64,000 nt of DNA from Eulemur rufifrons (lineage: Eukaryota; Chordata; Mammalia; Primates; Lemuridae), in assembly GCF_041146395.1 (NCBI RefSeq), contig NW_027182877.1, positions 280,001 through 344,000 of the forward strand. The letters are read 5' to 3'. Positions 22,633 through 33,238 of this stretch are shown here, piece by piece; positions within the stretch are counted from its first letter, which is position 1, and every line of letters starts with the position of its first letter. The notes under the pieces are model-generated. The model did not search any database. It was not told the DNA's origin and saw nothing but the letters and a program-made list of their open reading frames with translations. Made by a program: the position numbers and the translations under genes.

Positions 22633-23451
22633 GGGTTAGGGTTGGGGTTAGGGGTTTCGAGTTAGGGGTTAGGCTTGGAGTCAGGGTTAGGTGCTAGGGA
22701 TTAGTGGTTAGGGTTAGAGTTAGTGTTACGGGTTAGGTGTTAACTCTGGTTTAGGGGGCCAGGGTAAGGTTTAGGTTTGGAGTTAGTGTTAGGGTTAGGC
22801 GTTAGGGTTAAGGGATAGGGTTAGGGTTAAGGGTTAGGCTTAGGGTAAGGGTTCAGGTTTAGGGTTAGGGTCACGGTTAAGGGTTAGGGTGAGGGTTAAC
22901 AGTTAGGGATAGGGTTAGGGGGTTAGGGATAGGATTAGGGTTAAGGGTTAGGTTTATGGTTCAGGTTTAAGGTTAACATTAGGGGGTTAGGGTTAGTGTT
23001 AACTGTAAGTCAGTGTTAGTGTTAGATCTCTAGGCATTAAGGTAAAGGTTAGGTTTAAGGTTAAGTGTTAGGGTTATGTTTAATGGTTAGGCTTGGGATT
23101 AGGGTTAAGTGTTAGGGTTAAGGTTAGGGGTTATGACTAAGGATCAACGGTTAGGGTTATTTTTATGCGTAGGGTTAGGGTAAGGTGTTAGGGTTAGTGT
23201 TAGTGTTGTTGGTAGGGTTAAGGTTAGGGTTGGCGTTTCAGAATTCGGGATCAGGTGTTATGGTTATGGCTAGGAGTTAGCGTTAGAATTACAGTATAGT
23301 GCTTTTTCTCAGGGTGTCATGCATTAACGTTAAGATAAGGTGTTAAAGTTAGGGTTATGGTGAGCTTTACCTCTTAAGGTGAGCAGTATGATCAGGGTTA
23401 GGTGTTATGTTCTGGGTTAGTCTTATGGGTGAGGGGTAGGGTTTATGCTCT

Positions 23452-23642
23452 GGGCACGGGCCCTGTATGCACTAGGAGGCAAAGATAGGGGTCTGTGATG
23501 GTCGCTGGTAATCTACTCTATCGTATGCAGTGTATGGGCCTCTGGTTTCCTGCAGGACACTGTCGCAGAGCGGGCTTTCATGCATGGCTTAGTAGGATTG
23601 TAGGCTTTCAAAACTCTGAGAAAGCAAGAAGTCTGAGAATTA
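23452..23642 (+). repeat. S1 cassette (type b)
   Basis: Same subtype as 19356-19550, with a small deletion in the CTGGGTTTC block (CTGGTTTCCTGCAGG). It lies 334 bp before a type-a cassette, the b-a pair spacing seen elsewhere. Confidence 0.9.
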
Positions 23643-23975
23643 GATTTCGGGTTAGGATTACGGCACGGTTTAGGGATGAAGATTAGTGTTAGGGTGAGGG
23701 CTTAGGGTTAAGGGTTAGGGTTAGGGTTAGGGTTGATGGTAGGTTGAAGTTTAGGGTTGGCACTTTAGAATATGGATGAGGTGTTATGGTTATGGCTAGG
23801 GATTAGGTTTAGAATTATGGGATAGGGCTTCTTCTTTGGGTGCTATGCATTAACGTTAACATAAGGGGATAAATTAGTGTTATGGTTAGGTTTATGTTTT
23901 AAGGTGAGCAACAGGATCAGGGTTAGGTTTTATGTTTGGAGTTAGGGTTATCTGTTAGGGATAGTGTTTTTGCTT

Positions 23976-24171
23976 AGCGCACGGGCCCTGTCTTCACCAG
24001 GAGGGGGGGGGGTTAGGGACTAGGATTGCCACTGGGAACCCGCTCTATCATGCACTAGTTATGGGCCCCCGGGTTTCTTGCAGGACACAGTGGCAGAGCC
24101 TCCTTTTACTCATGACATGGGAGAATTGTAGGCTTTCTAAACTCTGAGAAAGCAAGAAGTCTGAGAATTAG
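23976..24171 (+). repeat. S1 cassette (type a)
   Basis: Type a with CCTTTTACTCATGACATGGG. It contains a run of ten G at 24003-24012, a length-variable site of the family. Confidence 0.9.
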
Positions 24172-24679
24172 ATTTAGGGGTAGGTTTATGGTAATGTTTA
24201 GGGATGAAGGTTAGTGTTAGGGTGCGTTCTGAAGGTCAGTGGTTAGGGTTAAAGGTTAGTGTTAGGTTTAACCGTTACAGTCAGGTTTATGGTTATGTTT
24301 TAGGGTTAGGGTTAAGGTTAAGGTTTAGCGTTTGGTACAGTGTTAGGCTTAAGTTTTAGCTTTAGGGTTAAAGATTAGGATTAGGGTTAGGGTTAAGGGC
24401 TAGTGTGAGGGTTAATGATAAGGATCAAGACTAAGGGCTAGGGTTTTTGTTAGTGTTAGGAATAAGTCTTCGTGTAGGCTTTAGGGTTAGCGTTAAGTGT
24501 TATGGTTAGGGTTAGGTTTAGGGTTCATGGTTAGTGTTATGTTTATGGGTTAGTGTTAGGGTTAGGGATTAGGTTTAGGGTAAGGTTTTAGAGTTCGTGT
24601 TCAGCGTTACGGTCGGAGCTTATGTTTACGGTTAGGGGTTAGTGTTAGTGTTAGGGCTGAGATTTAGCTTTTAGTTTAA

Positions 24680-24865
24680 GGGCACAGGACCTGTTTTATT
24701 TACGGTGAGAAGGGTGCTGTCGGAGTCTCCACGAAAGCACAAAATCGTTCCCTGATCCTTGGGAAAGGACCTACATGCAGGACTCAGGTGGAGCCTCATC
24801 TCACGCATAGTATAGCTGTATTGTAGGCTTGCTTCACTCTGAGAATGGAAGTAGTGTGAGAATCA
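24680..24865 (+). repeat. S2 cassette
   Basis: Close to 22446-22632 (CACGAAAGCACAA, GCTTGCTTCACTC). Order and spacing S2-a-b-S2-c read leftward from here (24680, 23976, 23452, 22446, 21700) match the inverted arm at 37366-40490. Confidence 0.9.
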
Positions 24866-25528
24866 GGGTTAGGGTTTGGGTTAGGGGTTTGGAGTTTGGG
24901 ATTATGGTTCGAGTCAGGGTTAGGTCCTAGGGATTAGGAGTTAGGGTTAGTGTTAGGGATAGGGGTTAGTTGTTGGGTTTGGGTTAGGGTGCTAGGGTTA
25001 GGTTTAGGGTTGGGGTTAATATTAGGGTTAGCGTTTAGGGTTAAAGGATAGGATTATGGTTAAGGGTTTGGCTTAGGGTTAGGGTTAAGGGTTAGTGTTA
25101 AGGTTTAGGGTTAAGTTCAGGGTTACGTGTTAGGGTGAGGGTTAACAGTTAGGGTTATGGTTAGGGTCTTAGGGGTAGGGTTAGGGTTAGAGTTAGGGGT
25201 TAGGATTAAGGGTGAAGTGTTAGGGTTATTTTTAGGCATAGTTTTAAAGTTAGGGGCTAGGGTAATGTTTGGTTTGATGGTAGGTTTAAGGTTAGGGTTA
25301 GCAGTTTAGAATTCGCATTAGGGATTAGGTGTTATGGTTATGGCTTGGAGTTAGGGTTAGAATTCAGAGATAGGAGTTGTTCTCAGGGTAAGTGTTATGC
25401 ATTAACGTTATGATAAGGGGTTAAATTTAGGGTTATGGTGAGATTTACATTTTAAGGTGAGCAATGGGATCAGGGTCAGGTGTTATGTTCAGGGTTATGG
25501 TTAGGGGTGAGGGGTAGGGTTTATGCTT

Positions 25529-25726
25529 ACGACTCGGGCCCTGTCTGCACTAGGCAGGGGGGGAGGGGTTTGGGGTTGCGATTGTCGTCGGGAACCCACT
25601 CTAGTGTATGCTGAGTATGGGCACTGGGGTTTCCGGCAGGACACAGTGGTAGAGCCTCCTTTTATTCATGGCATGGGAGGATTGTAGGCTTTCTAACGCT
25701 GAGAAAGCAAGAAGTCTGATAATTAG
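25529..25726 (+). repeat. S1 cassette
   Basis: Full-length S1 with GACTCGGGCCCTG at the start, TTTCCGGCAGGACAC in place of TTTCATGCAGGACAC, and a 3-bp shortening (TTCTAACGCTGAGAAAGC). Confidence 0.88.
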
Positions 25727-26399
25727 ATTTAGGGTTAGGATTATAGTTAGGGTTAGGAATGAGGTTAGTGCTAGGGTGAGGGATTAGGGCTAGGGATTAT
25801 GGGTAGAGTAAAGGTTAAATGTTAGAGTTAGGTTTAACGGTTACAGTTAGGTTTAGGGTTACGTTTTAGGGTGAGGGTTATGGTTAGGGGTTAGGGTTTG
25901 GTACAGGGTTAGGGTTAAGTGTTAGGTTTAGGGTTAAAGATTAGAATTCGGATTAGGGTTGACGGTTAGTGTGAGTGTTAATGGTTAGGTTTGTGTTTAA
26001 GGGTTAGGGTTAGGGTTTAGGGCTAGTGTTAAGCGTTCGTGTTAGATTTAGGGTTAGAGTAAAGTGTTATGGTTAGGGTTATGGGTTAGCATTAGGGTTA
26101 AAGGTTAAGGGTTAGGTTTATTTTCAGGCACAGGGTTAGGATTAGGTGTTAGGGTTAGTGTTACCGTTAAGGTTTTTTGTAGGCTTAAGGTTAGGTTTAG
26201 CAGTTTAGAATTAGGATTAGGGATTAGGTGTTATGGTTATGGTAAGGAGTTAGGGTTAGAATTATGGCATAGGGGTTGGTCTCAGGGTCAGTTTTATGCT
26301 TAAAGTTAGGGTAAGCGGTTAAAGTTAGTGTTACGGTGAGCTTTACGTGTTAAGGTGAGCAATAGGATCAGGGTTAGGTTTTATGTTCAGGGTTAGGGT

Positions 26400-26460
26400 T
26401 ATGGGTGAGGGGTAGAGTTTATACTTAGGGTTAGGGTTAGGGTTAGGATTTAGGCTTAAG
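26400..26460 (+). other. Cassette-less S1 site
   Basis: The usual lead-in to S1 (AGGGGTAGAGTTTATACTTAG) is present, but at about 26430 it continues as GGGTTAGGGTTAGGG rather than as the cassette. Either the cassette was lost or this is a site never occupied. Confidence 0.6.
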
Positions 26461-26742
26461 GATCAAGGGTTAGGGTTAGGGTTAGTGTTAGGGCTGTTGG
26501 TAGGGTTAAATTTAGGGTTAGCAGCTTACAATTAGGTATTAGGTTTTACAGTTATGAATAAGAGTTAGGGTTAGAATTATGGGATAGGTGTTGTCCTCAG
26601 GGTAAGTATTATTCATTAACGTTAGGATAAGGGGTTAGGGTTAGGGTTATGGTGAGTTTTACATGTTAAGGTGAGCAATAGGATCAGGGTCAGATGTTAT
26701 GATCAGGGTTATGGTTATGGGTTAGGGGCAGTGTTTATGCTT

Positions 26743-26936
26743 AGGGCACAGGCCCTGTCTTCACTAGGTGGGGGGGCTCGGAGGCTGGGATTGTCACCAG
26801 GAACCCACTCTATCGTATGCTGGGTATGGGCCTCTGGGTTTCATGCAGGGCACAGTGGCAGAGCCTCCTTTCATGCATGGCATGGGAGGATTGTAGGCTT
26901 TCTAAACTCTGAGAAAGCAAGAAGTCTGAGAATTAG
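26743..26936 (+). repeat. S1 cassette
   Basis: Full-length S1 with a GTGGGGGGGCTCGG tract and TTTCATGCATGGCATGGGAG. The longest open frame of the window (26671-26979, 102 codons) crosses it and ends in translated repeats; similar frames in other copies are interrupted. Confidence 0.9.
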
Positions 26937-27349
26937 ATTTAGGGTTAGGATTACGGTTAGGGTTAGGGATGAAGTTTAGTGTTAGGGAGAGGGCTTAGTG
27001 TTAGGGATTAGGGTTTGGTACAGGGTTAGGGTTAAGTGTTCGGCTTAGGGGTAAAGATTAGGATTAGTGTTAGGTTTAAGGGTTAGCTGAGGGTTAACGG
27101 TTAGGGTTAAGGTGAAGGGTTAGGGTTAGGGTTTAGGGTTAGGATTAGGGGTTCGTGTTAGGTTTAGGGTTACACTTAAGTGTTAGGGTTTAGGTTCAGG
27201 TTTAGGGTTCATGGTTAAGGTTATGTTTAGGGGTTAGGTTTAGGGGTTAGGTTTGGTGTAAGGGTATAGTGTTAGTGAAGGGAGTTTGGGTCAGGGTTTC
27301 TGTTTAGGGTAGGGGTTAGTGTTAGGACTTAGATTTAGCGATTAGTTTA

Positions 27350-27537
27350 AGGTCAGAGGACCTGTTTAATCTATGGTGAGAAGGGTGTGGAATCGGTCGC
27401 TGAGACACCACAGCATTGTACCCTGGGCCTTGGGCTCAGACGTACATGCAGGAATCAGGGGGAGCCTGTTCTCATGCATGGCATGGTTGTATTGTAGGCT
27501 TGGTTAACTCTTAGAATGGAAGAAGTGTGAGAATTAG
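27350..27537 (+). repeat. S2 cassette
   Basis: S2 with GGTCAGAGGACCTG at the start (variant of GGGCACAGGACC) and GGAAGAAGTGTGAGAATTAG at the end. The end is the part that best matches the 95-bp satellite monomer. Confidence 0.9.
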
Positions 27538-27845
27538 GGTTATGGTTAGGGTTAGGGATTTGGGTTTAGGAGAGAGTGTTCAAATGAGGGTTAGGGGTTA
27601 GGCATTAGGGGTTAGGGTTAGTGTTAGGGTTAGGGGTTGGGGTGAGGGTTGGGTTAGGGGCTAGGGTTAGGTTTAGGGTTGGGGTTAGTGTTAGCGTTCG
27701 AGTTAGGGATTAGAGTTAGGGTTAAGGGATAGGATTAGGGTTAAGAGTTTGGCTTAGGGTTCAGGTTAAGGGTTAGGGTTATGGTTAAAGATTAGTGTTA
27801 GTTTAAACAGTTACAGTTAGGTTTAGGGTTAAATTTTAGGGTGAG

Positions 27846-27886
27846 GGCTTTTTAAACTCTGAGAGAGGAAGACGTCTGAGATTAAG
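27846..27886 (+). repeat. S1 cassette remnant (3' end only)
   Basis: Only the final ~40 bp of S1 is present (TTTTTAAACTCTGAGAGAGG, GACGTCTGAGATTAAG), directly after TTTTAGGGTGAGGGC. The rest of the cassette is absent, indicating a deletion or a partial transfer. Confidence 0.8.
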
Positions 27887-28449
27887 ATTTAGGGATAGGA
27901 TTATGGTTAGGATTAGGGATGACGATTAGTGTTAGGGTGAGGGCTTAGGGTTAAGGGTTAGGGATAGAGTTAGGGTTAAGGTTAGTGTTAGTTTTAACGG
28001 TTAAAGTTAGGTTTAGGGTTAAGGTTTATTGTCAGGGTTAAGGTCAGGGGTTAGGGTTTCGTACAGGGTAAGAGTTAAGTGTTAGGTTTAGGGTTAAAGA
28101 TTAGCATTATGGTTAGTGTTAAAGGTTAGTGTGAGGGTAAAAGTTTAGGGTTAAGTTTAAGGGCTAGGGTTAGGGGTTAGTGTTAGGGTTAAGGGGTCTT
28201 GTTAGGTTTAGGGTTACAGTTAAGTGTTATGGTTAGTGTTAGGGGTTACGGTTAGGCTTAGGGTTCATGGTTAGTGTAACATTTAGGGGTTAGGGCTAGG
28301 GTTAAATGATAGTGTTAGAGTTAAGGCTTAGGCTTTGGGTAAAGGTTTAGGGATAGGTTTACGGGTTAGGGTTAGTGTCAGGGTTAAATGTTAGGGTGAG
28401 AGTTAACAGTTATGGTTAGGGTTATTGGTTAGGGGTTGTGTTTATGCTT

Positions 28450-28630
28450 AGGGCACGTGCCTTGTCTGCACTAGGCGGAGAGGTTAGGGGGCTAGCATAT
28501 TCGCCGGGAAATCACTCTATCGTATGCTGGGTATTGGCCCCTGGACACAGTGGCAGGGCCTCCTTTCACACATGGCATGGGAGGATTATAGGCTTTCTAA
28601 ACTCTGAGAAAGAAAAAGTCTGAGAATTAG
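28450..28630 (+). repeat. S1 cassette with internal deletion
   Basis: S1 lacking about 15 bp around the TTTCATGCAG block (GGCCCCTGGACACAGTGG) and with GGCAGGGCC for GGCAGAGCC. The change breaks the frame that is open in other copies, which argues against coding. Confidence 0.88.
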
Positions 28631-29149
28631 ATTTAGGGTTAGGATTATGGTTAGAATTAGGGATGAAGTTTAGTGTTAAGGTGATGCCTTAGGGTTAGGG
28701 GTTAGGTTTAGGGTCAGAGTTAAAGGTCAGTGTTAGGTTTAACAGTTACAGTTAGGTTTAGCGTTAAGGTTTAGTGTTAGGGTTCAGTTTAGGGGATAGG
28801 TTTTGGTACAGGTTAAGGTTTAAGTGTTAAGTTTAGAGTTAAAGATTACAATTAGGGTTAGGTTTAAAGGTAAGTGTGAGGATTAACGGTTAGGGTTAAG
28901 CATGAGGGTTAGGGATTAGGTTTAGTGTTAAGGGTTTATGTTAGTTTAGGGTTAGAGTTAAGTGTTATGGTTAGGGTTAGGGGTTAGGGTTAGATATAGG
29001 GTGCATGGTTAGGGTTACGTTTAGGGGTTAGGGTTACGGGTTAGGTTTAGGGTGAGTGTTTGGTGTTAGTGTTGGGCATTAGGATAAGGGCTTAGGTTTA
29101 GGGTTAGCGTTTAGGTTTAGTGTTAGGGCTTAGATTTAGCGGTTAGTTT

Positions 29150-29337
29150 AAGGGCACAGGACCTGTTTAATCTATGGTGAGAAGGGTGCAGAATTGGTCC
29201 CCTTGACACCACACCATCGTACCTGGGCCTTGGGCACAGACCTACATGCAGGACTCAGGCGGAGCCTCTTCTCACTCATGGCATGGCTCTATTGTAGGCT
29301 TGGTGAACTCTGAAAATGGAGGAAGTGTGAGAATTAG
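29150..29337 (+). repeat. S2 cassette
   Basis: Full-length S2 ending in GGAGGAAGTGTGAGAATTAG. Spacing to the previous S2 is 1,800 bp and to the next 1,690 bp. Confidence 0.9.
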
Positions 29338-30111
29338 GGTTATGGTTATGGTTAATTGTTTGGGGTTAGGGGTTAGGGTTTGAGTGTGGTTCAGGGGTTA
29401 GAAATTAGGAGTTAGTGTTAGTGTTAGGGTTAGGGGTTAGGGGTTAGTGTTGGTTTAGGGGCTAGGGTTAGATTCAGAGTTAGGGTTAGTGTTAGGGTTA
29501 GGGTTAGGGATTATGGTTAGGGTTAGGAATTAGGGTTAGGGTTAGGCTTAAGGGATAGGATTAGGGTAAAGGGTTAAGGCTTAGGGTTAGCATTAGGGAT
29601 TAGGGTTAGGGTTAAATGTTAGGGTTTTGGTCTGATTTAAGGGTTAGGGTGAGCGTTAACAGTTAGGGTTAAGGTTAATTGTTAGGATTGGGGGTTAGGC
29701 TTAAGGATTCGTATTAGGGTTAGGGTATAAGGGTGAGACTTATGTCTTATGGTTAGGGACAGGGCTTTTGGTTAGGGATAAGGGTTAGGAGTTAGGGTTA
29801 CTTTTAGGCATAGGGTAGGATTAGGGGTGAGGGTTAGGGTTAGGGTTAGTGTTAGGGTTGTTGGTAGTGTTAAGGTTAGGGTTAGCAGTTTAGAATTAGG
29901 GTTAGGGATTAGGTTTTATGGTTATGGCTAAGATTTAGGGTTAGAATTATGGGATAGGCGTTGTTCTCAGTGTAAGTGTTATGCATTAACTTTAGGAGAT
30001 GCGGTTAAAGTTAGGGTTACAGTGTGGTCTACATGATAAGGTGAGCAGTAGGATCAGGGTTAGGTGTTACGTTCAAGGTTAGGGTTATATGTTAGGCGTA
30101 CTTTTTATGCT

Positions 30112-30306
30112 TAGGGCACGGGCCCTGTCTGCACTAGGCGGGAGGATTAGGGGTCTAGGATTGTGGCCGAGAACTTTCTCTATCGTACACTGGGTATGGG
30201 TCCCTGGGTTTCATGCAGGACACAGTGGCAGAGCCTCTTTTCACGCATGGCATGGGAGGATTGTAGGCTTTCTAAACTCTGAGAAAGCAAGAAGTCTGAG
30301 AATTAG
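30112..30306 (+). repeat. S1 cassette
   Basis: Full-length S1 with GAGAACTTTCTCTATCG, a local variant of GGGAACCCACTCTATCG. Confidence 0.9.
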
Positions 30307-30839
30307 ATTTAGGGAGAGGATTATGGTTAGTGTTAAGGATAAAGTTTAGCATTAGGGTGAGGGCTTAGGGTTAGGGGTTAGAGTTACGGTCAGGGTTAAA
30401 GGTTAGTGTTAGGTTTAATGGTTACAGTTAGCTTTAGGGTCAAGTGTTAGGGTTAAGGTTAAGGTTAGGGGTTAGGTTTTGGTACAGGGTAAGGGTTAAC
30501 TGTTAGGTTTAGGGTTAAAGATTACGATTAGGGTTAGGTTTAAGGGTTAGTGTGAGAGTTAACGGTTAGGGTTAAGGTTAAGTGTTAGGGTTAGTGGTTA
30601 AGTTTAGGTTTAAGTGTTCGTGTTAGGTTTAGGGTTAGAGTTAAGTGTTATGGTTAGGGTTTGGGGTTAGGGTTAGGTTTAGGGTTCATCGTTAGGGTTA
30701 CGTTTAGGCATTAGGGTTATGGGTAAGGATTAGGGTAAGGGTTTAATGTTAGTGTTGGGCGTTAGGGTCAGGGCTTAAGTTTAGGGTTAAGGGTTAGTGT
30801 TAGAGTTAGCGTTAGGACTTAGATTTAGAGGTTATTTTA

Positions 30840-31026
30840 AGGGCACAGGACCTGTGTAATCTATGGTGAGAAGTGTGCAGAATGGGTCATCGCCACACCA
30901 CACCATCGTACCCTAGGCCTTGGGCCCAGACCTACATGCAGGTCTCAGGCAGAGCCTCTTCTCACGCATGGCATGGTTTTATTGTAGGCTTGGCTAACTC
31001 TGAGAATGGAGGAAGTGTGAGAATTA
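30840..31026 (+). repeat. S2 cassette
   Basis: Full-length S2 (GGGCACAGGACCTGTGTAAT through GGAGGAAGTGTGAGAATTA), with typical telomere-type flanks. Confidence 0.9.
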
Positions 31027-31835
31027 TGGTTATGATTAGGGTTAGGTGTTTGGGGTTAGGGGTTAGTGTTCACGTGAGGGTTAGGTGTTAGGGATTAGGG
31101 GTTAGGGTTAATGTTAGCATTAGGGGTTAACGGTTAGGGTTGGGTTAGGGACTAGAGATAGATTTAGGGTTGGGGTTAGGGTTAGGGTTAGGGTTAGGGG
31201 TTAGGGTTAGGGTTAAGGGATAGGATTAGGGTTAAGGGTTAAGGCTTAGGGTTAGCATTAAGGGATAGGGTTAGGGTTAAGGGTTAGGGTTATGGTCCGA
31301 GTTAAGGGTTAGGGTGAGGGTTAACAGTTAGGGTTAGGGTTATAAGTTAGGGATAGTGTTAGGTTTAAGGTCTAGGGTTAGGGTTAGAGGTAGCTTTACT
31401 GCTAAGATTAGGTCTCGGCATTAAGGTAAGGGTTAGTGTTAGGGTTAAGGGTTAGGGTTAGGTTTAATTGTTAGGATTAGGATCAGAATTAAGGGTTAGG
31501 CTTAGGGTTAGGGGATAGGGTTAGGGTTTAGGGTAAACTTTTAAAGTTATGTTTAGGGATAAGGTTAGGGTTAGCGTTTAAGGTTAGGGTTAGTATTAGG
31601 GTTGTTTGTAGGGTTAAGGTAATGTTTAGTGGTTAGAATTAGGGTTAGGGATTAGGGGTTACTGTTATGGCTAGGAGTTAGGGTTAGAATTAAGTGATAG
31701 GGGTTGTTCTTAGCATAAGTGTTATGCATTAATGTTAGGATAAGTGGTTAAAGTTAGGTTTACGGTGAGGTTTATGTGTTAAGGTGAGCAATAGGATCAG
31801 GGTTAGAATTATGAGTGAGGGGTAGGGTTTTGCTT

Positions 31836-32029
31836 AGGGTATGGGCCCTGTCTGCCCTAGGAGTGGGATTGAGGGGGATGCGATTGTCACCAGAAACCCA
31901 CTCTATCGTACGCAGGGTATGGGCCCATGGGTTTCTTGTAGGACACTCTGGCAGAGCCTGATTTCACGCATGGTAAAGGAGGTTTGTAAGCTTTCAAATC
32001 TCTAAGAAAGTAGGACGTCTGAGAATTAG
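31836..32029 (+). repeat. S1 cassette
   Basis: Last G-sense S1. Variants include TTTCTTGTAGGACACTCTGG, CATGGTAAAGGAGG and AAAGTAGGACGTCTGAG. Confidence 0.88.
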
Positions 32030-32359
32030 ATTTAAGGTTAGGATTATCGTTATGGTTAGGGATGAAGTTTAATCTTAGGGTGAGGGCTTCGGGTAAGGGG
32101 ATACGGTTAGTTTTAGGGTTAAAAGTTACTGTTAGGTTTAACAGTTACAGTTAGACTTAGGGTTTAGGTTTAGGGTTAGGGTTAAGCTTAGGGGTTATGG
32201 TTTGGTACAGGGTTAGGGTTAAGTGTTAGGGTTAGGGTTAAAGATCATGACAAGGGTTAGAGTTAAGGGTTAGTTTGAGTGTTAACAGTAGGGTTAAGGA
32301 TAACTTTTAGGGTTAGGGGTTAGGATTAGTGTTAGGGCTGAGATTTAGCGGTTAGTTTA

Positions 32360-32545
32360 AGGGCACAGGACCTGTTTAATCTATGGTGAGAGTGGTGCAC
32401 AGGGTCGCTGCGACACAACACCACCGTACGCTGGGCCTTGGGCCAAGACCTACATACAGGACTCAGGTGGAGCCTCTTCTCACGCATGACATGGCTGTAT
32501 TGTAGGCTTGGTTAACTCTGAGAATGGAAGAAGTGTCAGAAATCG
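32360..32545 (+). repeat. S2 cassette next to the polarity flip
   Basis: Full-length S2 whose 3' end (GGAAGAAGTGTCAGAAATCG) is followed by only about 25 bp of G-sense repeat before the strand switch. Confidence 0.9.
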
Positions 32546-32559
32546 GGTTAGGGCTGGCT

Positions 32560-32580
32560 GTAGGTGTTTTTAACCCCTAA
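32560..32580. other. Head-to-head polarity flip TTAGGG to CCCTAA
   Basis: G-sense text ends in TAGGTGTTTT and C-sense text starts TAACCCCTAACC at about 32570. In other S2 copies TAGGTGTTT is followed by GGGGTTAGG, so the break point can be placed to within a few bases. The geometry (G-rich then C-rich on one strand) is that of an end-to-end telomere fusion or an inverted duplication. Flanking repeats are degenerate. Confidence 0.9.
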
Positions 32581-32674
32581 CCCTAACACTAACCCCCTAA
32601 TCCTAACCCTAACACTAACCCCAAGGTTAAATCTAACCTTAACCCCTACGACAACCCTAACCCTAACCCTAACC

Positions 32675-32712
32675 CCTCTCACTGTAGAATAAACAGGTCC
32701 TGTGCCCTTAAA
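32675..32712 (-). repeat. S2 remnant (5' end only)
   Basis: Only the G-sense start of S2 is present: on the given strand CCTCTCACTGTAGAATAAAC and CAGGTCCTGTGCCCTTAA. It is joined directly to a perfect CCCTAA run on the left. The remaining ~150 bp of the cassette is missing. Confidence 0.85.
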
Positions 32713-33238
32713 TTAACCACTAAATCTAAGCCCTAACATCAACCCTAACCTCTGACCCTAAACCTAAGCCCTGAGCCTAAAGCCCAACACTAACTCTAAA
32801 CTCTTACCCTAAAGCTAATCCCTAACCCTAATGCTAACCTCTAAACGTAACCCTAACTGTGAACCCTAAACCTAACCCTAACCTCGAGCGCTAACCATAG
32901 CACTTAACTCTAACCCTAAACCTAACATGAACCCTTAATCCTAACACTAACCCTAACCCTAACTCTTAACTTTAACCTTGACTGTTAACCCTCACACTAA
33001 CCTTTAAACCTAACCTTAATCGTAATCTTTAACCCTAAACCTAATATTTAACCCTAATCCTGTACCAAACCCTAAACCCTAACCTTAAACCTAACCATAA
33101 ACCTTAACCCTGAACCTAACTGTAACGGTTAAAACTAAGAGTAACCTGTAACGCTACCCGTAACCCCTAACTCTAAGCCTTCACCCTAATACTAACCTTG
33201 ATCCTTAACCCGAACCCTAACCCTAACCCTAAATCTAA

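Larger units (their letters stand above)
18371..32570 (+). repeat. Degenerate telomere-type (TTAGGG) domain with S1/S2 cassettes
   Basis: The given strand is TTAGGG variants (TTAGGG, TTAGTG, TTACGG, TTAAGG, GTTAGGTT) with cassettes every 0.5-1.8 kb. From the cassette at 19886 to the one at 21700 the spacing (1,814 bp) and internal islands resemble the 1.87-kb unit of the left domain, in reverse orientation. From about 25.5 kb to 32.5 kb, S1 and S2 alternate in a repeat of about 1.7 kb (S1 at 26743, 28450, 30112, 31836; S2 at 27350, 29150, 30840, 32360). Nothing gene-like lies between the cassettes. Confidence 0.93.

Noticed and set aside
26671..26979. 102-codon open frame across an S1 cassette, and similar arginine-rich frames in most S1 copies
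   Set aside because: The frames start in the lead-in, cross the cassette and end in Arg/Val-rich text that is just translated TTAGGG variants. Other copies are frameshifted or shortened (for example 28450-28630), and no domain is recognisable.
32560..32580. Definite chromosome fusion point
   Set aside because: The geometry fits, but the mirrored cassette order equally fits an inverted duplication. Assembly misjoin in such repeats is also possible, so it is reported only as a candidate.
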